A DNA stretch of 64,000 nt from JAVBQF01 sp031549195 (GCA_031549195.1 JAVBQF010000001.1:62001-126000); one strand, 5' to 3'. Positions 49,983 to 59,751 are shown, counted from the stretch's first letter. Notes: generated by a model from the sequence alone, not told the origin. Translations and numbers: made by a program.

Positions 49983-51485
49983 TTGACTGCATTAGATAGT
50001 TTATTAGACCAAAAGGTGCTAGATTTTTACATAAATCAAAATGTTGGAACAGAAAACAATCCACAGCAAAGAAATCTGTATTCAAAAGAAGAGTATAAAA
50101 GAATTCTTGAACCTGTAATAAGAATCATGAAAGAATATCCATATGAAAATTTAGACGAATGGAGAGAAAGACTTTTTCAACAATCAGGCATTGAAGAAAA
50201 AGTAAGAAAGTTTATCTATGATAGACAGGAATTGCCAGGGACTGTTTTTTGCTATGGTGATCAAAATTATAGCGAAGTAATAGTTGCAGGAAATAGTAGA
50301 GAATGTACAATGGATGAATCTGGCAATTATGTGCCGGTTTGCATACCGATGACAAATGATTCAGAATTTGATTTGGCATCAGTTACAAAGTTATTTACAT
50401 CATTGGTTGTATCAAAGCTAGTAGCAAAAGGCCTAATTGATTTAAATGCTACTATAACGCACTTTGTTCCTGATATGAAAAATTTAAAAAGTGCAACAAT
50501 CTATGATGTACTTACATTTAGGAAAGTTATTAAATCAGGGCCTATAGAGCAGGCAAAATCATTTGAAGAAGCAAGAGAAATGTTGTTTGATTCTTATATT
50601 GATGGTAGTTTTGCAGGAGCTAATGCATACAATGATAGAAATGCGATGGTACTTAAGTATGTGGTAGAGGCGGCAACGGGGATGCCTTTTGAGCATGTGG
50701 TTGAAGAACTTATTATTAAACCTCTTGGATTAACTGCAACAATTACCTCAAGTAAGAAAGCATCGGTTGAACTATCTGGTAAAATTGTAAGCAATAACTA
50801 TTGTTATAGGCTGTTGAAGGATGGAACAATTACTTTAGATAATAAGGTTCTACACGGAATGCCTTTCGATGAAAAAGCAAGAATTCTTTGTAATGATGGA
50901 TTATCAGGACATGCCGGAATATTTTCAAACATTGAGGACTTAACAAAGCTGGCAAGAGAAATAACCTCTGGCACATCACAGCTTGCTAGAATATATGAAA
51001 TAGGTAAGAATAAAACAGGAGAAGTGTTTAGCAATCAAGATGGTAAAATTGTTTGGAAACAACATTTGGGGGAATTGAGTTATTCTAAAAACCCTGTTGC
51101 AGAAAACAGTGAAGTACATCATGCATTGAGTGGTGTGACAATAGCATCTGCTGGATGGAATTGTACTCAATTGACCGCAGACCCAATTAATGGAATCCAT
51201 TTTGCAATGGGAGGCAATAAACCACATAGTAGATTTGCTCTTATCGCACCAAATCAAAGAGATAAAATGATTCAATATGGAAATGGTAAGAGAACAGTTA
51301 AGCTTACTTCTGGACTAGAGGTTCCAGTCTCAGCATATACAGCTTGGACTAGAGATGAATATGTAAGAGATCCTGCAATAGAACTGGCTATGCAAAACCA
51401 ATTCTTAAGTGAGTTACATAGTAGTGAGAAAGAATGCTTTAGGAATGGTAGCAAAATAAGAACAATTGGCGAAAGACCATCATAA
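49983..51485 (+). CDS. Beta-lactamase-fold serine hydrolase (class C-like)
   Basis: Serine hydrolase of the penicillin-binding/AmpC fold, 500 residues, cytosolic or unanchored because no signal peptide is evident. The nucleophile motif SxxK is in DLASVTKLFTSLVV near residue 134. AYNDRNAMVLKYVVE replaces the YxN region, and HALSG/GWNCTQL regions follow in place of the HxG site. The frame is open to an ATG at 49947, but that ATG has no ribosome binding site. The TTG at 49983 follows GGGAGTGAT, so I use it. The true substrate (peptidoglycan fragment, ester or beta-lactam) is unknown. Confidence 0.8.
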   Translation: MTALDSLLDQKVLDFYINQNVGTENNPQQRNLYSKEEYKRILEPVIRIMKEYPYENLDEWRERLFQQSGIEEKVRKFIYDRQELPGTVFCYGDQNYSEVIVAGNSRECTMDESGNYVPVCIPMTNDSEFDLASVTKLFTSLVVSKLVAKGLIDLNATITHFVPDMKNLKSATIYDVLTFRKVIKSGPIEQAKSFEEAREMLFDSYIDGSFAGANAYNDRNAMVLKYVVEAATGMPFEHVVEELIIKPLGLTATITSSKKASVELSGKIVSNNYCYRLLKDGTITLDNKVLHGMPFDEKARILCNDGLSGHAGIFSNIEDLTKLAREITSGTSQLARIYEIGKNKTGEVFSNQDGKIVWKQHLGELSYSKNPVAENSEVHHALSGVTIASAGWNCTQLTADPINGIHFAMGGNKPHSRFALIAPNQRDKMIQYGNGKRTVKLTSGLEVPVSAYTAWTRDEYVRDPAIELAMQNQFLSELHSSEKECFRNGSKIRTIGERPS

Positions 51486-51505
51486 GAAGTAAAACTTCTT
51501 TTTCT
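51484..51505 (+). terminator. Terminator after the beta-lactamase-fold gene
   Basis: AAGAAGT and ACTTCTT pair across three bases with TTTCTTTT following. Confidence 0.75.
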
Positions 51506-51581
51506 TTTGTTGTAATTTATTGATTAGATTCTTAATAAAAGGCACATTATAATCATAGGATTAACAATGAAAGGAGATAAT

Positions 51582-53894
51582 ATGTTTTCAAAATTTAGTG
51601 AAGAAGCAAGACGTGTTTTAGCAGGAGCCAAAAAAGAAATGAGTAATCTTAAGCATCCATATGTAGGAAGCGAACATTTAATTCTTTCAATATTAAATAA
51701 TAAGAATAGTTCTATTACAAAGAAGCTATTAGAATATAATCTTACTTATAATAAGTTTAAAGAAGAAATTATAAATATAATTGGAGTTGGAAGTGAGGCT
51801 AATAGTTGGTTTTTATACACACCTTTGTTGAAAAGAGTTATAGAAGAAGCAATTATTGATAGTAAAGAAAATAATGATAATGAAGTAACAACAGAACATT
51901 TATTTTTGGCAATGCTTGAAGAGGGAGAAGGTGTTGCTATTAGAATAATGATAAGCATGGGAATTAATATTGATGAATTATATAATGATTTTTCTGCTAA
52001 AACCACAATAAGAAAAAGTAAAACAAAGAAAAAGTTACTAATCGATGAGTTTGGCTATGATATGAATAAGAAAGTATTAGCCAATGAGGTTGATCCAGTA
52101 ATAGGTAGAGATGAAGAAGTAGAAAGAATGGTAGAAATACTTTGCAGAAGGACTAAGAACAATCCGTTACTAATTGGAGAAGCCGGTGTTGGTAAAAGTG
52201 CTTTGGTTGAAGAACTATCGAGAAGGATTGTAGTTGGTAATGTGCCACTTAAGCTCAAAAATAAAAGAATAATATCTATAGCAATGTCTAGTTTAGTTTC
52301 AGGTACCAAATATAGAGGAGAATTCGAAGATAGAATAACAAAAATATTAAAAGAAGTAGAAACAGATGACAGTGTTATTATGTTTATCGATGAAATTCAC
52401 ACATTAGTTGGTGCTGGTGGAGCAGAAGGTGCAATAGATGCATCAAATATTTTAAAACCTTCCTTAGCAAGAGGAAAGATAAAAGTAATTGGTGCAACAA
52501 CAGTTTCGGAATACAAAAAGTTTATAGAAGACGATAGAGCTTTAGCAAGACGTTTTCAGACAGTTATGATTGAAGAGCCCACTAAAGATAAGGTGTATGA
52601 TATTCTTTATAATTTAAGGCCAATATATGAGAGCTTTCATGGGGTGAAAATAGAAGATGATATGCTGAAGATGATTGTAGATTTATCAGATAAATATATA
52701 TATGATAGAAAACAACCTGATAAGGCAATAGATATATTAGATGAGGTATCATCTAAGGTATCAATATCAAAGGATAATAAATTAGCTAAACTTGATTACT
52801 ATAAAACAATATTAAAAGACATTATTCAAAATAAAAATGACGCTATAATAATAAGTGATTTTTCTAAGGCAGCAATATTAAAAGAAGAAGAAAAAAAACT
52901 AGAAGACAAAATAAATAAATTAGAATATAAACAGATGGTAAAAAAAGATATTAAAATGGTTACAAAAGAAATGATTGCAGAAGTAATAAAACTAAAGACA
53001 AAAATACCTGTTTATGAATTAATTAGTGATAGTAATGATAATCTAAAAAAGTTAGAAAGTAGTTTGAAACAATCAATTATTGGTCAAGACATGGCAATTA
53101 AAACGTTATGTATTATAACTAAAAGGATAAGATTGGGCTTCAAGGATAATAATAGACCTGTTTCATTGCTGTTAGTCGGACCAACTGGTGTTGGTAAAAC
53201 ATATATGGTTAAAGAGTATAATAAAGTACTATTCAACGAAGATAATTTAATAAGACTTGATATGAGTGAGTATAAAGAGGAACATACAATAAGTAAAATA
53301 ATAGGGTCACCTCCTGGATATGTTGGATTTCAAAATAAAAATACAGTACTAGATGAAATAAAAAATAAACCACATGGAATAATTCTACTTGATGAAATTG
53401 AAAAAGCCCATTCCTCAGTCATTAATTTGTTTTTACAAATACTAGATGAAGGTAAAATTAAGGACTCAGCTGGTAATATTCATAGATTTGATAATAATAT
53501 GATAATAATGACTTCTAATTTGGGATGTTCAAAAGGAAGCATTGGTTTTAACAATAAAAAGAGTCAGTATATAATGGATAAAGTTAAGGAATTTTTAAGT
53601 GTTGAATTTGTTAATAGAATAGATAATGTTATAGTATTCAATGCGTTTAATCATAAAGATATGGAATTAATTGTATCAAATAAACTAAGAGATATTAAAA
53701 GTAAATTTTTAAATAATGATATAAAGGATATTAAAATTAATAAGGCAGTCATTAATGAAATAATAGAATTATCTGAATATGAGGTGTATGGTGCTAGAAG
53801 AGTTGGAAAAATAATAACTGAAAAAATAGATGATATTATTATAAATAATATTATAGACGGAAATAAAAATATTAAAATAGAAACTATTAAATAG
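51582..53894 (+). CDS. clpC: ClpC-type AAA+ unfoldase
   Basis: Hsp100 ATPase that feeds ClpP, 770 residues. The Clp-N domain is FSKFSEEARRVLAGA with two repeats. The first AAA has GEAGVGKSALVEEL, the second GPTGVGKTYM and DEIEKAHSSV. The middle coiled coil contains KEEEKKLEDKINKLEYK. An IGF loop (SIGFNN) matches the ClpP-docking motif. The frame starts at 51567 but the ATG at 51582 follows AAGGAG. In Bacillus it is in the ctsR operon; here ctsR, mcsA and mcsB are absent and no CtsR operator is seen upstream. Confidence 0.93.
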   Translation: MFSKFSEEARRVLAGAKKEMSNLKHPYVGSEHLILSILNNKNSSITKKLLEYNLTYNKFKEEIINIIGVGSEANSWFLYTPLLKRVIEEAIIDSKENNDNEVTTEHLFLAMLEEGEGVAIRIMISMGINIDELYNDFSAKTTIRKSKTKKKLLIDEFGYDMNKKVLANEVDPVIGRDEEVERMVEILCRRTKNNPLLIGEAGVGKSALVEELSRRIVVGNVPLKLKNKRIISIAMSSLVSGTKYRGEFEDRITKILKEVETDDSVIMFIDEIHTLVGAGGAEGAIDASNILKPSLARGKIKVIGATTVSEYKKFIEDDRALARRFQTVMIEEPTKDKVYDILYNLRPIYESFHGVKIEDDMLKMIVDLSDKYIYDRKQPDKAIDILDEVSSKVSISKDNKLAKLDYYKTILKDIIQNKNDAIIISDFSKAAILKEEEKKLEDKINKLEYKQMVKKDIKMVTKEMIAEVIKLKTKIPVYELISDSNDNLKKLESSLKQSIIGQDMAIKTLCIITKRIRLGFKDNNRPVSLLLVGPTGVGKTYMVKEYNKVLFNEDNLIRLDMSEYKEEHTISKIIGSPPGYVGFQNKNTVLDEIKNKPHGIILLDEIEKAHSSVINLFLQILDEGKIKDSAGNIHRFDNNMIIMTSNLGCSKGSIGFNNKKSQYIMDKVKEFLSVEFVNRIDNVIVFNAFNHKDMELIVSNKLRDIKSKFLNNDIKDIKINKAVINEIIELSEYEVYGARRVGKIITEKIDDIIINNIIDGNKNIKIETIK

Positions 53895-53901
53895 AAGAGA
53901 G

Positions 53902-53943
53902 AGAGTTAATGCATAAATTAACTATATAAAACTCTTTTTTTTT
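53902..53943 (+). terminator. Terminator after clpC
   Basis: A branched or long hairpin: AGAGTT (53902) pairs with AACTCT (53930-53935), and the internal AGTTAAT pairs with ATTAACT. T8 follows. Confidence 0.75.
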
Positions 53944-53981
53944 GCTATAATTATTATACATATAAATACTTGGAGGCAATT

Positions 53982-55086
53982 ATGGAACTGTATGAAATAA
54001 GAAAAGAGTTAAATAGAAGTAAACAACAGATAGAAGACTTATGGAGGTCACTTTGACGTTGACAATAAAAGTATAAAAATAAAAGAGTTAGAGAAAATGA
54101 TGAGTGAATCTAACTTTTGGGATGATAAATCTAAAGCTGAATTAGTTATTGCAGAATTAAACAATCTTAGAAGCCTGATTGTCAAGATTACAGAGTTGAG
54201 TGTTAAAGTTAATGGAGACATAGATTTATTAGAAGAGTTAGACCTATCTTTTGATAGTGATATTTTTGATATGCTAGAAGCTGATACAAATGAAGTAACT
54301 GAATCAGTTGATAAGCTATCTGTTTTATTGCTACTTAATGGTCCATATGATAAAAACAACTGTATATTGGAGGTTCATTCTGGTGCTGGTGGAACAGAGG
54401 CATGCGATTGGGCTGCAATGCTTTATAGGATGTATACTCGTTTCTGTGAGAAAAAGGGATATAAGTACGAAGTTATAGACTATCAAGATGGTGATGAAAC
54501 AGGGATTAAAAGTGCATCAATTTTAATAAGTGGGACAAATTCATATGGATACTTGAAAAATGAAAAGGGAATACACAGACTAGTTAGACTATCACCTTTT
54601 GATTCAAACAATAAAAGACATACATCTTTTGCATCTGTTGATGTTACACCAGAATTTGGTACAGATGTCAATATTGTGATAAATGAAAAAGATATTAAAA
54701 TAGATGTTTATAGAGCAAGTGGAGCAGGTGGCCAACACGTAAACACCACAGATTCAGCTGTCAGAATAACTCACTTGCCTACCAAAATAGTAGTAACTTG
54801 TCAAAATGATAGAAGTCAAATTCAAAACAAAGAACGTGCGATGAATATGCTTAAAAACAAGCTGAAGCTTTTAGAAATAGAAAAACAAAATGAAGAATTA
54901 GCAAAATTAAAAGGAAATCACCAAAATATAGAATTTGGTTCTCAAATAAGAAGCTATACACTTCATCCATATTCTTTAATAAAAGATCATAGGACTAACT
55001 ATGAAAGTGGAAATACAGCAAAGGTGTTAGATGGGGATATCGATGGATTCATAGAGGCATCTTTAAAAGGAGGTATATATGAATAA
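53982..55086 (+). CDS. prfB: Peptide chain release factor 2, with programmed +1 frameshift
   Basis: Terminates translation at UAA and UGA. The first 24 codons (MELYEIRKELNRSKQQIEDL, then WRSL) reach CTT TGA C at 54051-54057, the classic RF2 shift site. A Shine-Dalgarno-like GGAGG (54043-54047) is three bases before CTT. After the +1 shift the frame continues from GAC (54055) to 55086, about 367 residues in total. The second frame has the SPF codon-recognition tripeptide (VRLSPFDSNNK) and the GGQ loop (RASGAGGQHVNTTDSAVR). Because UGA is a stop here, the organism uses the standard code. TGGAGG precedes the ATG. Confidence 0.96.
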
Positions 55087-55960
55087 AAAATCTTTACTAA
55101 ATATTGCAAAAGTATATAAAAAGTATCGTTTAAAAAGATATTTCCAACTTATAGTCGGATTATTTTCTTTTTCAATTGGTTTTAACTTTTTTATATTGCC
55201 TCATGGTTTAGTATCTGGTGGTGTAAGTGGTTTATCGATAATTACACAATTCTTTTTTGGATGGGATCCATCAGTATTTATATTTATTGTATCGATGTTT
55301 CTTTTAATATTTAGTTATTTTTTACTTGGTGGTGAAGCAACAAAAGGTTCGGTGTTAGGATCTCTGTTATTACCTTTATTTATAAAATTAACATCAATAT
55401 TTACACTTTATATAAAATTTGATTCTTCAGAATTCTTGTTAACAACAATATTTGGTGGAGTTTTAATTGGTCTAGGTTTAGGATTAGTATTCAAAGGGGG
55501 ATTTACAACTGGTGGTACTGATATAATTAATCAAATTATTAGTAAGTATTTTAATATAAGTATTGGAAATGCTTTATTAATAACTGATAGTATTATTATT
55601 GGAATTGGAGCATTAGTATTTGGTTTTGGTAATTTAATGTACGCTTTAATTGTTGTCTATATAATTAGTGTGCTTGCAGATAAAGTATTGCTTGGAATAT
55701 CCGATTCAAAAGCATTTTATATTGTTACTAATAAAGAAAAAGCTGTTAAAAACCTTATTATGAAAGAGTTGGGGTACAATGTAACAGTATTTAATGCAGA
55801 AGGCGGATATAGTAAAGAAGAACAAAAGGTTATTTTTTCTGTAATACCCACAAAAGAATATTTTAAATTAAAAGAAGGAATCCATTCGATAGATAAAGGA
55901 GCTTTCTTTGTTGTAACTGATGCTTATGAGGTATTTGGTGGTAATTATAATGAAAAATAA
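55079..55960 (+). CDS. YitT family membrane protein (first of two)
   Basis: A 293-residue protein with five to six membrane segments (about 20-205) and a C-terminal DUF2179 domain (VKNLIMKELGYNVTVFNAEG, then VIPTKEYFKLKEGIHSID). The membrane domain carries the family signatures FILPHGLVSGGVSGLSIIT and FKGGFTTGGTDIINQII. It overlaps prfB by eight bases. Function is unknown in general; a link to transport or spore biology is speculative. Confidence 0.92.
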   Translation: MNKKSLLNIAKVYKKYRLKRYFQLIVGLFSFSIGFNFFILPHGLVSGGVSGLSIITQFFFGWDPSVFIFIVSMFLLIFSYFLLGGEATKGSVLGSLLLPLFIKLTSIFTLYIKFDSSEFLLTTIFGGVLIGLGLGLVFKGGFTTGGTDIINQIISKYFNISIGNALLITDSIIIGIGALVFGFGNLMYALIVVYIISVLADKVLLGISDSKAFYIVTNKEKAVKNLIMKELGYNVTVFNAEGGYSKEEQKVIFSVIPTKEYFKLKEGIHSIDKGAFFVVTDAYEVFGGNYNEK

Positions 55961-56819
55961 TATAAAAAAAATACTAGAAGAAAAACAAATATTGAGAAGA
56001 TACTTAGTTTTATTTTTAACAATGTTTGTTGGTGCGATTAATTACAATTTGTTTTTAGGACCATTAAAAATAGTTGCAGGAGGGACAAATGGATTATCAA
56101 TACTTGTTGAAGAAGTATTTGGTATGGAACCATCAATGTTTATACTATTATTTTCGATAGTTGTATTGGTATTAAGTATTTTTATTGTAGGGTTTGAAAA
56201 GTCTTCGAGTGCACTAGTTGCAACATTTGTGTATCCGCTATTTGTAGACTGGACATCATCTGTTAATAATATCATTCAAATAGATAGAGCTGATTCTCTT
56301 GTTATAGTAATATTAGCAGGAATAATATCTGGATGGGTAGCGGGTGCTACGTGTAGAGTAGATTTGAGTCAGGGTGGAGTAACATTAATAAGTCAAATGA
56401 TTTATGAAAAATTTAGAATATCAATAAGTAAGACTAACTTTTTTATAAATATGCTGATAATAATTGTTGGAGGTATATGTTTTGGCACGTCAAGTATTCT
56501 ATATGCTGTAACACTTTTATATGTAAGTAGTTTAGTTATCGATAAAGTATTACTTGGTATATCAAAAGAAAAAACATTATATATAGTAACTGACAAATAT
56601 GAGCAAATAAGAAATTATATTGTTGATAGTTTAGGATATGGCGTGACAGCATTTAATGCTGAAAGTGGTAGTAATAACAAAAATAAAAAGGTAATCATGA
56701 CTGCAGTACCGACAAGCCAATATTTCAAAATAAAAAATAGGATTAAGAAAATTGATAAGGATGTTTTCTTAGTTATAACTGACTCATATCAAGTTGTTGG
56801 TGGAAAGCTATCAAACTAA
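55950..56819 (+). CDS. YitT family membrane protein (second of two)
   Basis: A 289-residue paralogue of the preceding gene, with membrane signature LGPLKIVAGGTNGLSILVEE, RVDLSQGGVTLISQMIYE, and a DUF2179-like tail (IRNYIVDSLGYGVTAFNAES, then VPTSQYFKIKNRIKKIDK). ATG at 55950 overlaps the previous gene by 11 bases; an upstream in-frame ATG at 55920 is unlikely. Tandem arrangement suggests a hetero-oligomer or recent duplication. A weak terminator follows. Confidence 0.9.
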   Translation: MKNNIKKILEEKQILRRYLVLFLTMFVGAINYNLFLGPLKIVAGGTNGLSILVEEVFGMEPSMFILLFSIVVLVLSIFIVGFEKSSSALVATFVYPLFVDWTSSVNNIIQIDRADSLVIVILAGIISGWVAGATCRVDLSQGGVTLISQMIYEKFRISISKTNFFINMLIIIVGGICFGTSSILYAVTLLYVSSLVIDKVLLGISKEKTLYIVTDKYEQIRNYIVDSLGYGVTAFNAESGSNNKNKKVIMTAVPTSQYFKIKNRIKKIDKDVFLVITDSYQVVGGKLSN

Positions 56820-56827
56820 AACGGATA

Positions 56828-56858
56828 AGGAATTGGTAAACATCTGATTCTTTTTTCT
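56828..56858 (+). terminator. Weak terminator after the YitT pair
   Basis: GAATTGG can pair with the later TTGATTC-type arm (CTGATTC) with two wobbles, followed by TTTTTTC. The fold is modest. Confidence 0.5.
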
Positions 56859-56931
56859 TTGCACTTTTTTACAAATACCATAAAATACCAAGGTTTAAAC
56901 TGTCTATAATATAGAAAATATTGTCGTAATA

Positions 56932-56940
56932 TGCTATAAT
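56932..56940 (+). promoter_or_regulatory. Extended -10 promoter of ftsEX
   Basis: TGC-TATAAT at 56932-56940, 30 bases before ftsE. No good -35 is visible. Another TATAAT lies at 56905. Confidence 0.55.
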
Positions 56941-56970
56941 TAGTTAATGCAAGATAGAGGTGAATTGTAA

Positions 56971-57669
56971 ATGGAATTAATTACATTAAAAAATGTCACA
57001 AAGACATATAAAAATGGTGTTACAGCAATACAAGAGTTAGATCTAAATGTAAAAAAGGGAGACTTTGCCTTTATAATTGGTGGATCAGGCAGTGGTAAAT
57101 CAACTCTTATTAAGATGTTATATAGAGAGGAAAAGCCAACAAATGGTCAAATTGTAATAGGTGGTATAAATGTTGCAAAGTTAAGGAATAGCAAAGTATA
57201 TAAATTGAGAAGAAAGCTAGGAATAGTGTTTCAAGATTATAGATTATTACCAAAGCTAACTGTTTATGAAAACGTTGCCTTTGCACTTGAAGTTATTGGC
57301 GCTAAAAAAAGTGACATAAGAGTGCAGACTCTTAAAGCACTTGAATTAGTTGGTCTAAAAAGTAAAATAAGAAATTACCCTGATCAATTATCTGGAGGAG
57401 AACAACAACGTGTTGCAATTGCAAGAGCTATTGTTAATAATCCTAAACTATTAATATGCGATGAACCAACAGGAAACTTAGACCCGGATATGAGTCTTGA
57501 GATAGTGAAGGTATTAGAGCAAATAAATAAAAATATGGGGACAACTATAATCATGGCAACACATGATAAAGAAATAGTTAATAAGATGAAAAAAAGAGTA
57601 ATTATTTTAAAAGATGGACGATTAATTAAAGAATATGAGAAAGGAAAGTATGATAATGAAGCCATTTAG
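56971..57669 (+). CDS. ftsE: Cell division ATP-binding protein FtsE
   Basis: ABC ATPase that, with FtsX, activates peptidoglycan hydrolases. The 232 residues have Walker A GGSGSGKSTL near residue 36, the Q-loop FQDYRLLPKLTVYENVAFAL (family-specific), the signature LSGGEQQRVAIARAI and Walker B LLICDEPTGNLD. GAGGTGAA precedes the ATG. It overlaps ftsX by 14 bases. Confidence 0.97.
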   Translation: MELITLKNVTKTYKNGVTAIQELDLNVKKGDFAFIIGGSGSGKSTLIKMLYREEKPTNGQIVIGGINVAKLRNSKVYKLRRKLGIVFQDYRLLPKLTVYENVAFALEVIGAKKSDIRVQTLKALELVGLKSKIRNYPDQLSGGEQQRVAIARAIVNNPKLLICDEPTGNLDPDMSLEIVKVLEQINKNMGTTIIMATHDKEIVNKMKKRVIILKDGRLIKEYEKGKYDNEAI

Positions 57670-58555
57670 AATGTTTGGAAGAAGCATAAGAGATGCTTTT
57701 AAAAGTGTAGGAAGAAATTTTACTTTATCATTAGCGTCTATTACATGTATAACTATAACTTTATTAATTGTTGCAATGGCTTTAATCGCATCATTTAGTG
57801 TTCAAAATTTCTCAAAAGAAATAAAAGAAGATGTAACAATGGTGGTTTTCTTAAAGCTTGAAGTTGAAGACGATGAATTAAAGGTGTTTGAAAGTGAATT
57901 GGATAAAATAGAAAATATTGATTCATACACATTAAAAACAGGTGAAAAACAAAAAGAAGAGTTAATAGAAGAGGATCCTTTTTGGAAAAGTGTTCTTAGT
58001 ACTTTAGGAGAGGAAGACAAAGTATTTCATCATAGCTACTTAGTCAAAGTAAAAGATATATTAAGCATCAATGATACAGCAGATAAAATTAAGAACATTA
58101 CTAATGCTGAAACAGTTAATTATGGAGAAGCAATGGTTAAACAGTTAGTTAGTGCTTTTAGCTTAATTGAAAAGATTACATTCGTTTTAGTAATAGTGTT
58201 AGTTGTGGTAACAATATTCTTGATTGTTAATACTATTAAGTTGACTATATTCTCAAGGAAAAGAGAAATATCTATTATGAGAGTAGTTGGTGCATCTAAT
58301 ATAACTATAAAGACTCCTTTTGTAATTGAAGGAATGCTTATAGGAATACTTGGTTCAATTATTCCTATTGCAATTACTATCTATGGCTATATTGCTCTTT
58401 ATGATCGATTTGATGGAAAATTGTTCTCACCATTATTTCAATTAATTAAACCTGAGCCATTTGTATATATGATATCTCTTGTTATACTAGGGCTTGGTAT
58501 TATAGTTGGTATGTTTGGGTCAGCTCGTGCAGTAAGAAAGTATTTAAAAGTATGA
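57656..58555 (+). CDS. ftsX: Cell division protein FtsX
   Basis: Membrane partner of FtsE, 299 residues. It has four membrane segments (about 22-45, 171-195, 217-245 and 272-293), a large extracellular loop (about 45-160) that contacts the hydrolase, and SIRDAFKSVGRNFTLSLASI at the start. MRVVGASNITIKTPFVIEG is a family signature. The ATG at 57656 lies behind AAGGAAAG; ATGs at 57635 and 57650 are less well spaced. It shares the ATGA overlap with the next gene. Confidence 0.95.
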   Translation: MKPFRMFGRSIRDAFKSVGRNFTLSLASITCITITLLIVAMALIASFSVQNFSKEIKEDVTMVVFLKLEVEDDELKVFESELDKIENIDSYTLKTGEKQKEELIEEDPFWKSVLSTLGEEDKVFHHSYLVKVKDILSINDTADKIKNITNAETVNYGEAMVKQLVSAFSLIEKITFVLVIVLVVVTIFLIVNTIKLTIFSRKREISIMRVVGASNITIKTPFVIEGMLIGILGSIIPIAITIYGYIALYDRFDGKLFSPLFQLIKPEPFVYMISLVILGLGIIVGMFGSARAVRKYLKV

Positions 58556-59751
58556 AAAAGCTATTAAGTATATTATTAATAGTAGCAGTTTTAATTTCTC
58601 TTCTGCCAAGTGGTGCGTATGCAATTACACTTGGGGAATATGAACAGAAATTAAATAAATATGAAACAGATGCTAAAAATAACCAAAATGCCATAAATAG
58701 AACAGAGTCTGAAATAAATTCAGCAAATAGAGAAATAGACAATCTTAAACAAGAGATGATTGATTTAAGCAAAGAAATAGTTAAGCTTGACGAAGAGATA
58801 AAAGAATATAATCAAAAAATAAAAGATAAAATTTTACAATCAAGACAATTGTTGGAATATTTACAATTATCAAGTGGAGAAAATGCTTATTTAAATTATG
58901 TTTTTGAAGCCGAGACTCCTACTGATTTAATTTATAGAGCAGCAGTAGTGCAACAAATGGCTGATTATAACGAAAAAGTGATGACTGAACTTGAAGAAAT
59001 GATTAAGAAAAATGAAGAAAGACAAGTTGAAATAGATAAAAGGCAAAAAGAAATTGATAAAAAGGAAGTACAGCTTCAAGACAAACTTGTTTATCTTGGT
59101 AATGAAAAAGTTAGTTTAAAAGAAACATCTGTATCCGTTGCACAGCAGATTAAAATTTATCAAGAAATTGTAAATGCTTATAAAAAAGTTGGATGTAAAT
59201 CAACAGATGTTATTGGTGTTGATTGTGCCACTAATGGAGATGCTGGATTGTTTAGAAGACCAACAACATCTGGTTATGTTACTTCTGAATTCGGATGGCG
59301 TGGTGGATCCTTCCATAGAGGACTTGATGTAGGAAGTAGTAAGGGAAGAGGAGAAAAGATATATCCTATTGCTAATGGTACAATAATAGCTAAATATTAT
59401 GATTATTATGGAGCATTAACATTAGCAATTGAACATTATAGTGCTGTTAAAAATCAATGGTATACATCTCTTTATGTTCATATGTCATCTTATGCTCCTG
59501 ATCTATATGTTGGTAAAAAAGTAACTTCAGATCAATATATTGGATATATGGGAGATACTGGTTATGCATTTGGTGTTCATTTGCATATAGAAGTGGCTGC
59601 TTGTCGTCTATATAATTTAAATGATTCTAACTGTAGCTCTTGGGCAAAATATGTATCATTTGTAGAGAAACAAGCAAGTAAAGGATTTAAGGGTGCAAGA
59701 GGACTTATAACATTCCCAAATGGAACGTATAATAGTTGGTATTCAAGATAG
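58552..59751 (+). CDS. Murein hydrolase with coiled coil and M23 peptidase domain
   Basis: Secreted endopeptidase, 399 residues, activated by FtsEX. A signal peptide covers residues 1-24 (LLSILLIVAVLISLLPSGAYA). A coiled coil of about 200 residues follows (NAINRTESEINSANREID), then the LytM/M23 domain at about 245-390. The zinc ligands are complete: HRGLD with His and Asp, and HLHIE. It starts with the ATGA overlap after ftsX. Equivalent to PcsB, CwlO or EnvC partners of FtsEX in other bacteria. A terminator follows. Confidence 0.93.
   Translation: MKKLLSILLIVAVLISLLPSGAYAITLGEYEQKLNKYETDAKNNQNAINRTESEINSANREIDNLKQEMIDLSKEIVKLDEEIKEYNQKIKDKILQSRQLLEYLQLSSGENAYLNYVFEAETPTDLIYRAAVVQQMADYNEKVMTELEEMIKKNEERQVEIDKRQKEIDKKEVQLQDKLVYLGNEKVSLKETSVSVAQQIKIYQEIVNAYKKVGCKSTDVIGVDCATNGDAGLFRRPTTSGYVTSEFGWRGGSFHRGLDVGSSKGRGEKIYPIANGTIIAKYYDYYGALTLAIEHYSAVKNQWYTSLYVHMSSYAPDLYVGKKVTSDQYIGYMGDTGYAFGVHLHIEVAACRLYNLNDSNCSSWAKYVSFVEKQASKGFKGARGLITFPNGTYNSWYSR

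Noticed and set aside
51507..51581. A CtsR operator or CIRCE element in front of clpC.
   Set aside because: No GTCAAA direct repeat and no CIRCE inverted repeat is present.
53982..54100. An in-frame stop in prfB that could look like a pseudogene or sequencing error.
   Set aside because: The stop is embedded in the known RF2 shift signal, with correct codon register and spacing, so it is programmed.
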